This document shows positions 48,307-56,670 of a DNA stretch of 64,000 nt, piece by piece. The notes under the pieces were generated by a model that did not search any database, was not told the origin of the DNA, and was given only the letters and a program-made list of their open reading frames with translations. The position numbers and the translations under genes are program-made. Numbering within the stretch: the stretch's first letter is position 1; the number at the start of each line of letters is the position of its first letter. The stretch comes from Prevotellaceae bacterium UBA4336 (GTDB lineage Bacteria; Bacteroidota; Bacteroidia; Bacteroidales; Bacteroidaceae): positions 86,771 through 150,770 of the forward strand of contig DGTM01000011.1 of NCBI GenBank assembly GCA_002394305.1, read 5' to 3'.

Positions 48307-51300
48307 TTAGAATTTCAAATTAACATTTAGACCATAGCTGCGGCGTGAGGGCAGAGAACCGTATTCAAGGCCCATGCCTGTGCTGCTGTAGTTGGAGTCG
48401 GGGTCGATATTGGGAATGTTCTTCCAAATCATGAAGGGGTTGCGTGCTACGAACGAGAGGTCGAGGTTCTTGATGAACTTGTTATTGCCTAACCACTTAC
48501 TTGGGAAAGCATAAGTGAGGGTAATCTCGCGGCACTTCACGTACGAGTTGTCATAGACAAACATTGAAGCAGCGTTGGTACGCACGTTGTCCCAATAGGT
48601 CTGGGGGTCAACAGCGTAGGTGTTCTTCTCGCCAGTGCTGGCAACGATGCCATCCACTACGTAGCCCTTGCAATTGCCAGCTGCACGCCAGTCGTCGAGC
48701 GTCATGCCTGCCTGCACACGTGCTTCCTCGGAAGCGTACCACTCTTCGCGGCCTTCCAGGGTCCGCTTGTCCTTACCGGTATAGCAGGCATCGGACATGG
48801 TCATGGAGAAGACGTCGGCACCTACCTTGACATCGAAACCCATTGCCAGACGCCAATTCTTATAAGTGAAGGTGGAATAGAAACCGCCTGTCCAGTCCCA
48901 CGACGCATTGCCGATGGTCTTGGCCTCTTTCTCGTAGAGGGGCATGCCTGCATCGTTGACGAGAATCTGTCCCTGTGCGTTGCGCTGGAAGTCACGGCCT
49001 CTGATGGAACCGAAGTTCTTGCCGACCTCAGCACCAACGGACACACCCATCCAGGGGGCTGTCTCTATCTCGAAGTAGTCCATGCCTTCTGTCAGTTCCA
49101 CCACTTTGTTCCAGTTCTTCGAGAAGTTGAAGCCAAGGTCCCATGCAAAGTCCTTTATCTGCAAGGCGCGTCCGTTAATTGCCAGTTCGACGCCTTCGTT
49201 CCTTATCTTACCAGCATTGACCAGCGACTCTCTGTATGAAGAAGCAGAAGAGTTGGCCAGACGGATAATCTGGTCGCGGGAAGTCTGGTTGTAATAAGTC
49301 AGGTCGATGCTCAGGCGGTTGTTCAGGAGCTTCAGCTCCGTGCCGATTTCAAACGAGCGGGTACGGGTCGGCTTCAAGTCGGGATTGGGAACCAGGTCAC
49401 CGTTGATAAAACCTATGTTGTAGCCCGGATAAGTGAATTTGGCATTCGTGTAGTACTGCTGCAACAGGAAGGGGTCGGTGTCGGAACCTACTTCAGCCCA
49501 TGAAGCACGCAGTTTGCCGAAGTTCAGATACTTCTTAGCTTTGCCATTTATCAGTTCGGTGAACACCCAGCTGCCCGAAACAGAGGGATAGACATAGATG
49601 TTGTTGCCGGAAGGCAGAGTGGAAGACTTGTCGCCACGAACCGTAGCATCGAGGTAATACGTGTGCTTATAGCCCAAGCTTGCACTGCCGTAGAGCGAGT
49701 TGATTTGCTTGGCATACAAGCTCTCTGTCGCACTCTGCTGGCCGTAGTTGCCGATGGTCTTCAGTCCACGGGAAATCTCCTCCTTGCCCAGGGCGATGGA
49801 AGCCTTGTTATCGACCTTGTAGATGCTGCCTCCGGCTGTAGCGTTGAGGTCGAAGTCGCCCCATGAGTTGTTATACATGGCAAGGATTTCGGCATTCAGG
49901 GTGCGATTGTTGTACTTCTGAGTCGTCATTTTGCCCTTCTGCTCCTGAGGTGAGGAGAAAGCGATGTACTCCATGAAGTCCATGTCGTTGATGTCTGTTC
50001 CGATGGTACCCTGCACCTTCACATGCTTGTTGATGTTGTAGATGGCCTTAGCAGAGAAGCGGAAGACATTCTTACTCGACTCGTTGGAGCTCTTGTAGAG
50101 GTCCCAATACGGATTGACATTGTATATCTGCAAGCCGTTCCAGTCAGCATACGTGCCGTCCTCGTTCTGGTAGTGCTTCAGCCAAGCCTGGTCGAAGGTA
50201 GTGGCGAGCGTCATCAGGTTCTTGCCCACGTTTGTAGTGGCATTTGCCAAGGCAGGACGGTTATCGACGCCCTCACGAGTGTAGTTGGCAGTGAAGTCCA
50301 GGTCAACCTTGCCCAGGGAGGTGTTGACGCGCAGGTTAAAGTTATCGCGGTTCATGTTGCTGTTGGGCAGGATGTCCTTGTTGCGCATGTCGGTGAACGA
50401 GAAGCGCATACCCGTCTTGCCCGAACTGGCATTGACGATGGCCGTGTTCTGAGCCGTCAAGCCTGTGCGAAAGAAACCGCTGGCATTGTTGGGGACGATG
50501 CTATAGGGATGGTACTGTCCGTCGAATTCAAAGTAGTGGCTATAGTTGTCGGCCTTGGGACCCCAGCTCATGTTCGTGGCATTACGTCCGGAAGTGATGT
50601 ACTTGCCGTGGTCGCCCTGTCCGTAAACCTGCTGTATGTTGTCCCAGTTGGCAGCCTGAGTGTCGAAGGTAAGCGAACCGTTGTACTCGACAGAGAACTT
50701 GTCCTCCGGTGCTTTCTTGGTGGTGATGAGAATGACACCGTGGCTGGCACGTGATCCATAGAGGGCAGAGGCAGCCGGGCCTTTCAGCACGGACATGGTC
50801 TCGATGTCATCGGGGTTGATGGCAGAGATACCGTCGCCCAGGTCGTAGCCGCCTCCGGCTGTTGCGCTGGCGAAGTTGGTGTTGTCCAAAGGCACACCGT
50901 CAACAACGTAGAGGGGCTGGTTGTTACCTGTCATCTCTGTCGTACCGCGAAGCTGGACGTGGGTGGATCCGGAAGGACCGCCTGCAGTGTTCTGCACGAC
51001 GAGGCCGGCAACCTTACCTGCCAGAGAATTCACGACATTGGTCTCTTTGGCCTTCTGGAGGTCAGCACCATCAATCTCGGTGACGTTGTAGCCCAACGCC
51101 TTCTTTTCGCGCTTGATGCCGAGAGCGGTAACGACCACCTCGGAGAGTGCCACCTCGTCATCGGTCATCAGAACATTGATAGGCGCGCCGGTGACTGTGA
51201 CTTCCTGTGTCGTGTAGCCCATGTAGGAGATGACAAGCACGTCGCCCTTCTTTGCGGCAATGGCGAAGTTGCCGTCCATGTCGGTCAAGGTTCCTACATT

Positions 51301-51495
51301 TGTGCCTTTGATTTTGACGGATGCACCTATAAGGCCGCCGTCAGCGTCAGAGACATTACCCTTAATCTTGTCGTCCTGCTGCTCCATCTTGGTTGGAGAG
51401 GCAGGCTCTGTTGCTGCCGCCAGCGCAGGCATAGCAGTCCATACGGACAGCATCATGGCGCCGAGGCAGGCAATGCGATAAGTTTTAGTCTTCAT
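48307..51495 (-). CDS. SusC-like TonB-dependent transporter (beta-glucan PUL)
   Basis: 1,062 residues. A signal peptide (ending MPALA) precedes a carboxypeptidase-regulatory-like domain (KGNVSDADGGLIGASVKIKG, about 43-125), then SEVVVTALGIKREKKALGYN, a plug with TEMTGNNQPLYVVDGVPLDN, and a barrel ending NVNLKF. It imports oligosaccharides with the downstream SusD. It sits 75 bases after the GH5 gene; the gap holds an iterated CAATTGTAAATTG-type repeat and no clear promoter, so it is probably part of the seven-gene operon. Confidence 0.95.
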   Translation of the reverse strand: MKTKTYRIACLGAMMLSVWTAMPALAAATEPASPTKMEQQDDKIKGNVSDADGGLIGASVKIKGTNVGTLTDMDGNFAIAAKKGDVLVISYMGYTTQEVTVTGAPINVLMTDDEVALSEVVVTALGIKREKKALGYNVTEIDGADLQKAKETNVVNSLAGKVAGLVVQNTAGGPSGSTHVQLRGTTEMTGNNQPLYVVDGVPLDNTNFASATAGGGYDLGDGISAINPDDIETMSVLKGPAASALYGSRASHGVILITTKKAPEDKFSVEYNGSLTFDTQAANWDNIQQVYGQGDHGKYITSGRNATNMSWGPKADNYSHYFEFDGQYHPYSIVPNNASGFFRTGLTAQNTAIVNASSGKTGMRFSFTDMRNKDILPNSNMNRDNFNLRVNTSLGKVDLDFTANYTREGVDNRPALANATTNVGKNLMTLATTFDQAWLKHYQNEDGTYADWNGLQIYNVNPYWDLYKSSNESSKNVFRFSAKAIYNINKHVKVQGTIGTDINDMDFMEYIAFSSPQEQKGKMTTQKYNNRTLNAEILAMYNNSWGDFDLNATAGGSIYKVDNKASIALGKEEISRGLKTIGNYGQQSATESLYAKQINSLYGSASLGYKHTYYLDATVRGDKSSTLPSGNNIYVYPSVSGSWVFTELINGKAKKYLNFGKLRASWAEVGSDTDPFLLQQYYTNAKFTYPGYNIGFINGDLVPNPDLKPTRTRSFEIGTELKLLNNRLSIDLTYYNQTSRDQIIRLANSSASSYRESLVNAGKIRNEGVELAINGRALQIKDFAWDLGFNFSKNWNKVVELTEGMDYFEIETAPWMGVSVGAEVGKNFGSIRGRDFQRNAQGQILVNDAGMPLYEKEAKTIGNASWDWTGGFYSTFTYKNWRLAMGFDVKVGADVFSMTMSDACYTGKDKRTLEGREEWYASEEARVQAGMTLDDWRAAGNCKGYVVDGIVASTGEKNTYAVDPQTYWDNVRTNAASMFVYDNSYVKCREITLTYAFPSKWLGNNKFIKNLDLSFVARNPFMIWKNIPNIDPDSNYSSTGMGLEYGSLPSRRSYGLNVNLKF

Positions 51496-51537
51496 GTGTT
51501 TGGTTTGATTTGTTATTATATGGTTTTACTTTATATT

Positions 51538-51570
51538 CAATTGTCAATTGTAAATTGTCAAATTGTAAAT
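51538..51570. repeat. Iterated AATTGT repeat between susC and GH5
   Basis: CAATTGTCAATTGTAAATTG and the following bases form five A/TTTGTNA-like units abutting the GH5 stop codon. Confidence 0.65.
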
Positions 51571-52844
51571 CACCTCGGTGCTTTGTCATAGATGCTCTGC
51601 AGAGTGTATTCTGGGTCATCATTGTGCCATGCATTGACCATAATCTGGATAATTTCCTCTCCGTTTTGGATGAATTTTCCGTCGTCATGTTCCATTAGGC
51701 CAAAAGCTTCCTCGCCACTGGCCTTTTTGCCGTTGTCCCAAAGGATGACAGGCATCTTGTGGTCGCGCAAAGCCTTGCAGGTGTATTCGAGATAGTATTT
51801 GCGGAAGGCCTCGGCACGGCTGTTGTTTCGGTGCACGCAGCCATACTCGCCGAGATAGACAGGAATGCCCTTGCGCACGAACTTGTTGTATAAAGCATTG
51901 AGTGTGGCATTGTACTCTTCCTCGCCGCCATTGCCTGGAACAGCATCCTTCGCCGTGTGCCCCCATTCACTGTACTTGGCAGAGCCTGCAAAGTCCCAGG
52001 GGTCGTACATGTGGACAGCCACCATGATGCGGTTCTCGACGGTATCGTCGGGGATGCGCAGGTACTGGACAGTAAGGCCGGGCTGGCACACATAACCGGG
52101 GACACCGATGTAGCGTGTGGCATTCTCGCCGCCAGTGGCACGGATGATGTCAACACAGAGCTGGTTCCACTCGTTGAGGACGCGATACTGGTGACCGCCG
52201 TCGGTCAGGTTGGCGCCATTGCCCCATTTGCCGTCCTGTATCTCGTTGAGTGTTTCGAAGATGAGCCAGTCGCCTTCGTTGACGAAACGCTGGGCAATCT
52301 GGTTCCAAACCATAGCGAGCTTCTGCTTGATTTGCTGGTTCTTCTCTTCATCTTTTGCAGCACCAGGCAGGTCGAGCCAGAAGAAGCCTTTCTTCGATTC
52401 GTCGGTCTCTGCGCCGAAGCCGTCATGGTGGATGTTGATGATGCACTTGAGACCTGCCTTCTTGGCATAGCCTGCCACTTCTGCCACGCGGTCGAGCCAG
52501 GATTTGTCGATGCGGTAGCCAGGAGCTTTGCCGATGTGTCCCATCCAGGTTACAGGGATGCGGACTGTGCTGAAGCCCGCCTTCTTGACGGCATCGAAGG
52601 TCTTCTGAGTGGCAGCAGGGTTGCCCCAACTGGTCTCGTCGCTGATGCCATTGACGTGAGCATCGAGGTTGTTGCCGAGATTCCAACCCAAACCCATTGA
52701 TAGGGCATAGTCGATAGCTTCCTCCTTGGGATTCTTTGCTTCCTCAGGAAACGTCTTTGGATGCGTCTCTTCTTCATTGGCGCTACATGCCATGACAGGA
52801 AAGGCAAAGACAGCAATAAAGAGTGTTGTCAGTAAGGTTTTCAT
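51570..52844 (-). CDS. GH5 endo-beta-1,4-glucanase-type lipoprotein
   Basis: 424 residues. The lipobox is VMAC (Cys20), so it is likely on the cell surface. The GH5 barrel begins MGLGWNLGNNLD (as in cellulase-type subfamilies), with FSTVRIPVTW, IINIHHDG, acid/base Glu201 in FETLNEI, HMYDPWDF, and nucleophile Glu333 in PVYLGEYG. The substrate is probably a beta-1,4-glucan such as cellulose fragments, mixed-linkage glucan or xyloglucan; the exact subfamily cannot be read by eye. It follows GH94 by 40 bases and precedes SusC, so it supplies oligosaccharides to the transporter. Confidence 0.93.
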   Translation of the reverse strand: MKTLLTTLFIAVFAFPVMACSANEEETHPKTFPEEAKNPKEEAIDYALSMGLGWNLGNNLDAHVNGISDETSWGNPAATQKTFDAVKKAGFSTVRIPVTWMGHIGKAPGYRIDKSWLDRVAEVAGYAKKAGLKCIINIHHDGFGAETDESKKGFFWLDLPGAAKDEEKNQQIKQKLAMVWNQIAQRFVNEGDWLIFETLNEIQDGKWGNGANLTDGGHQYRVLNEWNQLCVDIIRATGGENATRYIGVPGYVCQPGLTVQYLRIPDDTVENRIMVAVHMYDPWDFAGSAKYSEWGHTAKDAVPGNGGEEEYNATLNALYNKFVRKGIPVYLGEYGCVHRNNSRAEAFRKYYLEYTCKALRDHKMPVILWDNGKKASGEEAFGLMEHDDGKFIQNGEEIIQIMVNAWHNDDPEYTLQSIYDKAPR

Positions 52845-52884
52845 AGTTTTTCTGTTAGAGTTACTTCGTTATGACGTTATGGTT

Positions 52885-55380
52885 TTAGAGCTTTATCGTG
52901 ATTTGTCGCTTTTCTGCCCGATAGGGGATGAAGGTGGGTGTGTCGGGCTGCTGCTTGCCATCGGGATTGAGAATGGTGATGGTGTACTCTGCATCGCGGA
53001 ACTTGCGCCGAACGGTATATTCCTTCAGTGAAGAGGGAATGCAGGGATTGATGATGAGACCGTCCCATGTGGGCTGGATGCCGAGGATGTGCTGCGTGAT
53101 GGTTATCCAGTTCCAGGCGGCAGTTCCTGTCAACCATGAGTTCTTAGCCTCGCCGGGAAGCACGGACTCCTTGCCAGCTATGCACTGAGCATAGACATAG
53201 GGTTCGGTGCGATGCAGTTTCTGGTCACGGATCCAGGCGGGTGCTATCTTCGTGTAGTGTTCCCAGGCATCGTTGCCGCGACCGCAAAGGGTCTCGCCAA
53301 TGATAATCCAGGGATTGTTGTGACAGAAAATGCCGCCGTTCTCCTTGTAGCCCATCGGATAGGAGGACTGTTCGCCAAGCTCTATGTGGTAACGGGTATA
53401 GGCCGGATAGTTGAGCACCATGCCGTGCTCGCTGTCGAGCAACAGTTTGACGGAATCGAGGGCGCGCTCGGGCATTTGCTCTTCTTTGCCTATCTCTGCC
53501 ATCGAGCACCATCCTTGGCTCTCAATAAATATCTTGCCTTCTTCGTTCTCGTGCGAGCCGATCTTCTCACCAAAGAAGTCGTAGGCTCTGAGATACCATT
53601 CTCCATCCCAGCCGTATGCTTTGACAGCAGACTTCATGTCGTCGATGCAATGCTGGGCACGGGCGGCTTCGGTATTCCATTGAGTTGGAAGTTGACGAGT
53701 TGACGAGTTGACGAGTTGCTTGCAGAGGTCGACGTACATTTGTCCGCAATAGACGAAGAGGCCGGCTATCATGAGCGACTCTGCCTTTGTGTCTTCTGTC
53801 TTGTTCTCGGTGGTTTGAAAACTCTCATTGGGGTCCATCGAGAAGCAGTTGAGGTTGAGGCAGTCGTTCCAGTCGGCGCGACCGATGAGGGGCAGTCCGT
53901 GAGGACCGAGATTGTTCACAACATGATTGAACGAGACGCGGAGGTGCTCCATGAGGCTGACCTCCGTGCCTTCCATATTATCGAAGGGGACTGCCTCGTC
54001 GAGGATGGAGAAGTCACCTGTCTCCTTGATATAGGCAACCGTGCCATAGATGAGCCACATGGGGTCGTCGTTGAAGCCGCCACCGATGTCGTTGTTGCCG
54101 CGTTTGGTAAGAGGTTGGTACTGATGGTAGCAACCGCCGTCGGGGAACTGCGTGGAGGCGATGTCGATGATGCGCTGGCGGGCACGCTGCGGAACCTGGT
54201 GGACAAAGCCGAGGAGGTCCTGGTTGCTGTCGCGGAAGCCCATGCCCCTGCCTATGCCGGACTCGAAGAAGCTGGCGGAACGGGAGAAGCAGAAGGTTAT
54301 CATGCATTGGTATTGGTTCCAGATGTTGACCATGCGATTCAGGCGCTCGTCGCTGCTCTGGATGGTATATTTGTCCAGCAAGCCGTCCCACATCCTCTGC
54401 AGACAGTCGAAAGCCTCATCCACAGCCTCGGTGGTGGCAAAGCGGTTAACAAGCGCGTGCGCACGTTCCTTATTTATTATAGAGGGGGACTCCCATTTCT
54501 CTTCCTCGGGATTCTCCACATAGCCGAGGGTAAAGACAAGGCTACGGCTCTCGCCTGGCTGCAATTCGATGTCGAGGCGATGGGAGGCGATGGGGCTCCA
54601 ACCGTGAGCCACACTGTTGCGGCTCGTTCCGTCGAGGGCTGCTTGTGGTGCGTCGAAGCCATTATACATGCCGATGAAGCTCTCGCGGTCGCTGTCGAAC
54701 CCGTTGACAGGTGCATTGACTGCATAGAAAGCATAGTGGTTGCGGCGCTCGCGATACTCTGTCTTGTGATAGATGATGCGTCCGCCATCTTCGACTTCGA
54801 CTTCGCCGGTGCTGAGGTTGCGCTGGAAGTTCTCCATGTCAGTCTGGGCGTTCCACAGGCACCACTCCACGAAGGAGTAGAGCTGTATGTGCTTCACTTC
54901 TGCCGATGTGTTGCGGAGCGTCACTTTCTGTACTTCTGCCCACGTATGCAGGGGCACGAAGAAGAGCGTTTCAGCCTCCAGTCCGTTCTTGGCACCCATG
55001 ATGCGGGTGTAGCCCATGCCGTGACGACACTCGTACTTGTCGAGCTGTGTCTTGCAGGGCTTCCATCCGGGAGACCAGATTTGCTCTTTGCCCTTTACTC
55101 CTTGCTCCCTTATGTAAAAGTAGCGACCACCGTTGTCCATAGGTACACCGTTGTAGCGGTAGCGGGTGATGCGACGGAACTTGGCATCCTTGTAGAAAGA
55201 ATAGCCACCTGCGGTATTGCTGATGAGGGAAAAGAAATCCTCGTTGCCCAGATAGTTTATCCAGGGGAAGGGCGTAGCCGGTTCGGTGATGACGAACTCC
55301 CTATGGGCATCGTCGAAATATCCGTATTGCTTTTTGACTTCCTCTTTTTCTCCCATTTTTGTTCCCTCTTTTACTTCCAT
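52885..55380 (-). CDS. GH94 cellobiose phosphorylase
   Basis: 831 residues, no signal peptide, so cytoplasmic. The family start QYGYFDDAHREFVITEPATPFPWINYLG is near residue 18; the first 17 residues are low-complexity and could be skipped if a later start is used. GIGRGMGFRDSNQDLLG and the catalytic DWND (general acid Asp near 506, in GRADWNDCLNL) are clear, and GIQPTWDGLIINPCIP closes the C-terminal part. It splits cellobiose with phosphate to glucose 1-phosphate and glucose. It is the first gene of the PUL operon, with a -7 box 18 bases upstream. Three 8-bp repeats (53691-53714) are inserted in frame. Confidence 0.94.
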   Translation of the reverse strand: MEVKEGTKMGEKEEVKKQYGYFDDAHREFVITEPATPFPWINYLGNEDFFSLISNTAGGYSFYKDAKFRRITRYRYNGVPMDNGGRYFYIREQGVKGKEQIWSPGWKPCKTQLDKYECRHGMGYTRIMGAKNGLEAETLFFVPLHTWAEVQKVTLRNTSAEVKHIQLYSFVEWCLWNAQTDMENFQRNLSTGEVEVEDGGRIIYHKTEYRERRNHYAFYAVNAPVNGFDSDRESFIGMYNGFDAPQAALDGTSRNSVAHGWSPIASHRLDIELQPGESRSLVFTLGYVENPEEEKWESPSIINKERAHALVNRFATTEAVDEAFDCLQRMWDGLLDKYTIQSSDERLNRMVNIWNQYQCMITFCFSRSASFFESGIGRGMGFRDSNQDLLGFVHQVPQRARQRIIDIASTQFPDGGCYHQYQPLTKRGNNDIGGGFNDDPMWLIYGTVAYIKETGDFSILDEAVPFDNMEGTEVSLMEHLRVSFNHVVNNLGPHGLPLIGRADWNDCLNLNCFSMDPNESFQTTENKTEDTKAESLMIAGLFVYCGQMYVDLCKQLVNSSTRQLPTQWNTEAARAQHCIDDMKSAVKAYGWDGEWYLRAYDFFGEKIGSHENEEGKIFIESQGWCSMAEIGKEEQMPERALDSVKLLLDSEHGMVLNYPAYTRYHIELGEQSSYPMGYKENGGIFCHNNPWIIIGETLCGRGNDAWEHYTKIAPAWIRDQKLHRTEPYVYAQCIAGKESVLPGEAKNSWLTGTAAWNWITITQHILGIQPTWDGLIINPCIPSSLKEYTVRRKFRDAEYTITILNPDGKQQPDTPTFIPYRAEKRQITIKL
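53691..53714. repeat. In-frame triple 8-bp repeat in GH94 gene
   Basis: GTTGACGA occurs three times head to tail (24 bases, eight codons), read on the minus strand as VNSSTRQ-like residues in a surface segment. Confidence 0.85.
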
Positions 55381-55397
55381 TTTTATTCCTTTTAACT

Positions 55398-55405
55398 CAA
55401 AGTTA
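55398..55405 (-). promoter_or_regulatory. -7 promoter box for beta-glucan PUL operon
   Basis: On the minus strand TAACTTTG lies 18 bases before the GH94 ATG. The roughly 145 bases between it and the AraC gene stop are the natural place for the AraC operator; no obvious direct repeat is visible. Confidence 0.6.
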
Positions 55406-55553
55406 CGGTTTTTTAAACGTTTTCGGGGACAAAGGTATAGATATTACAATCATATCCCTTACACAATTCTACCCAATGCTACCACAAAACTGGCAAGTTG
55501 AGATTTGTGGCAATATTAGTAGAAGAAAAGGGTAGAAAAGAGGAAACCGGCAT

Positions 55554-56429
55554 CTATATGAGATAGGCGTTTTTCCTGTAGCTGTCACGAAATTCAGTGG
55601 GAGTCACGCCTTTTACTGACTTGAAGATGCGGTTGAAGTTGCTGATGGTATTGAAGCCGCATTTGTAACTGATTTCCACCACGGTCATGGCACTGGATGT
55701 GAGGAGCAAGGTGGCTTGCCCGATGCGCACTTCGTTGATGTAGCCGGAGAGGCTGCGGTTGGTGCGCTGCTTGAAGAAGCGGCTCAGAGCATTGGGAGTC
55801 ATGTTGACGAGTTCCGAGAGCGTCTCCAAGCGAATCTCCTCGTGGTAGTGCGAGTCGATATAATCTTTGAGCTTCTGGATGCGTCGGCTTGTGACGGGCA
55901 GCTCGGCATGTGAGTAGCGCGAAGAGGAAAGCATGTGGTAGTCACCGGATTCGGCAAGGTCGAGCAGGACATTGAGCATGGTCTGGGCAGCATGTAGCGA
56001 GGGCTCGGCTTGAGCAAGTTCGCAGAGGCGGTCATAGACATGCATGATGGCCTTCATGCCAAAAGCTATGCCGACCTTCGAGGCATCGAGCATATCCTTG
56101 AGTGGCTGCATCACCCGGCGGTTCAGCCATGCCTCGGAAAAGAGGTTGGCTGGCATCTGTATGGTTATCTCGTGCAGGGTTTCCGACAGGCACTCATGTT
56201 GTTCCCACACGTGCTCCAGGTTGCAGCCCACGAGGGTGAGGTCGTAGTCGCCCAGCACCTCAATGCTGTCGCCCACGATGCGCCGTGCTCCGGCACAATG
56301 CTCCACGAAGTTCAGCTCGTAGGCATCATGCTTGTGCAGTGGGTAGTTGAAGCATGGCTTGTAGCGCTCCTGGATGTAGTAGCAGTCCTTGTCGCTGATG
56401 GGTGGTATTTCAATGATAAGCTGGGACAT
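55554..56429 (-). CDS. AraC-family transcriptional regulator
   Basis: 291 residues from the ATG at 56429 (MSQLIIEI). The N-terminal cupin-like sensor domain has YPLHKHDAYELNFVEHC and ends near residue 170. The C-terminal double helix-turn-helix reads RLETLSELVNMTPNALSRFFKQRTNRSLSGYINEVRI and YKCGFNTISNFNRIFKSVKGVTPTEFR. It lies just upstream of the GH94 gene on the same strand and probably controls the PUL operon in response to a soluble sugar. Bacteroides PULs often use hybrid two-component or SusR regulators instead. It has its own -7 box. Confidence 0.95.
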   Translation of the reverse strand: MSQLIIEIPPISDKDCYYIQERYKPCFNYPLHKHDAYELNFVEHCAGARRIVGDSIEVLGDYDLTLVGCNLEHVWEQHECLSETLHEITIQMPANLFSEAWLNRRVMQPLKDMLDASKVGIAFGMKAIMHVYDRLCELAQAEPSLHAAQTMLNVLLDLAESGDYHMLSSSRYSHAELPVTSRRIQKLKDYIDSHYHEEIRLETLSELVNMTPNALSRFFKQRTNRSLSGYINEVRIGQATLLLTSSAMTVVEISYKCGFNTISNFNRIFKSVKGVTPTEFRDSYRKNAYLI

Positions 56430-56444
56430 GGCATGAATTTTCTG

Positions 56445-56452
56445 CAAAGATA
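56445..56452 (-). promoter_or_regulatory. -7 promoter box for AraC gene
   Basis: On the minus strand TATCTTTG lies 16 bases before the ATG at 56429. Confidence 0.55.
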
Positions 56453-56670
56453 CAAAATAAATACGAACAATGTCTGCCTATGCCTTTATTTTTAAGGTTA
56501 ATCAAAAAAACATGAAAATGAACATAAATGTCCCCACATATTCCTGTTTGCATTCTGACCCTCAGAAGAGGGTGACGGGCGAGATGAAGTCTGTGACAAG
56601 TTTCTTGCTCAATGGCTGCGGCAAGATTCGGCTTTCTCTCTCTGCCTTATTGCACAAGGGAAGGACTTCT

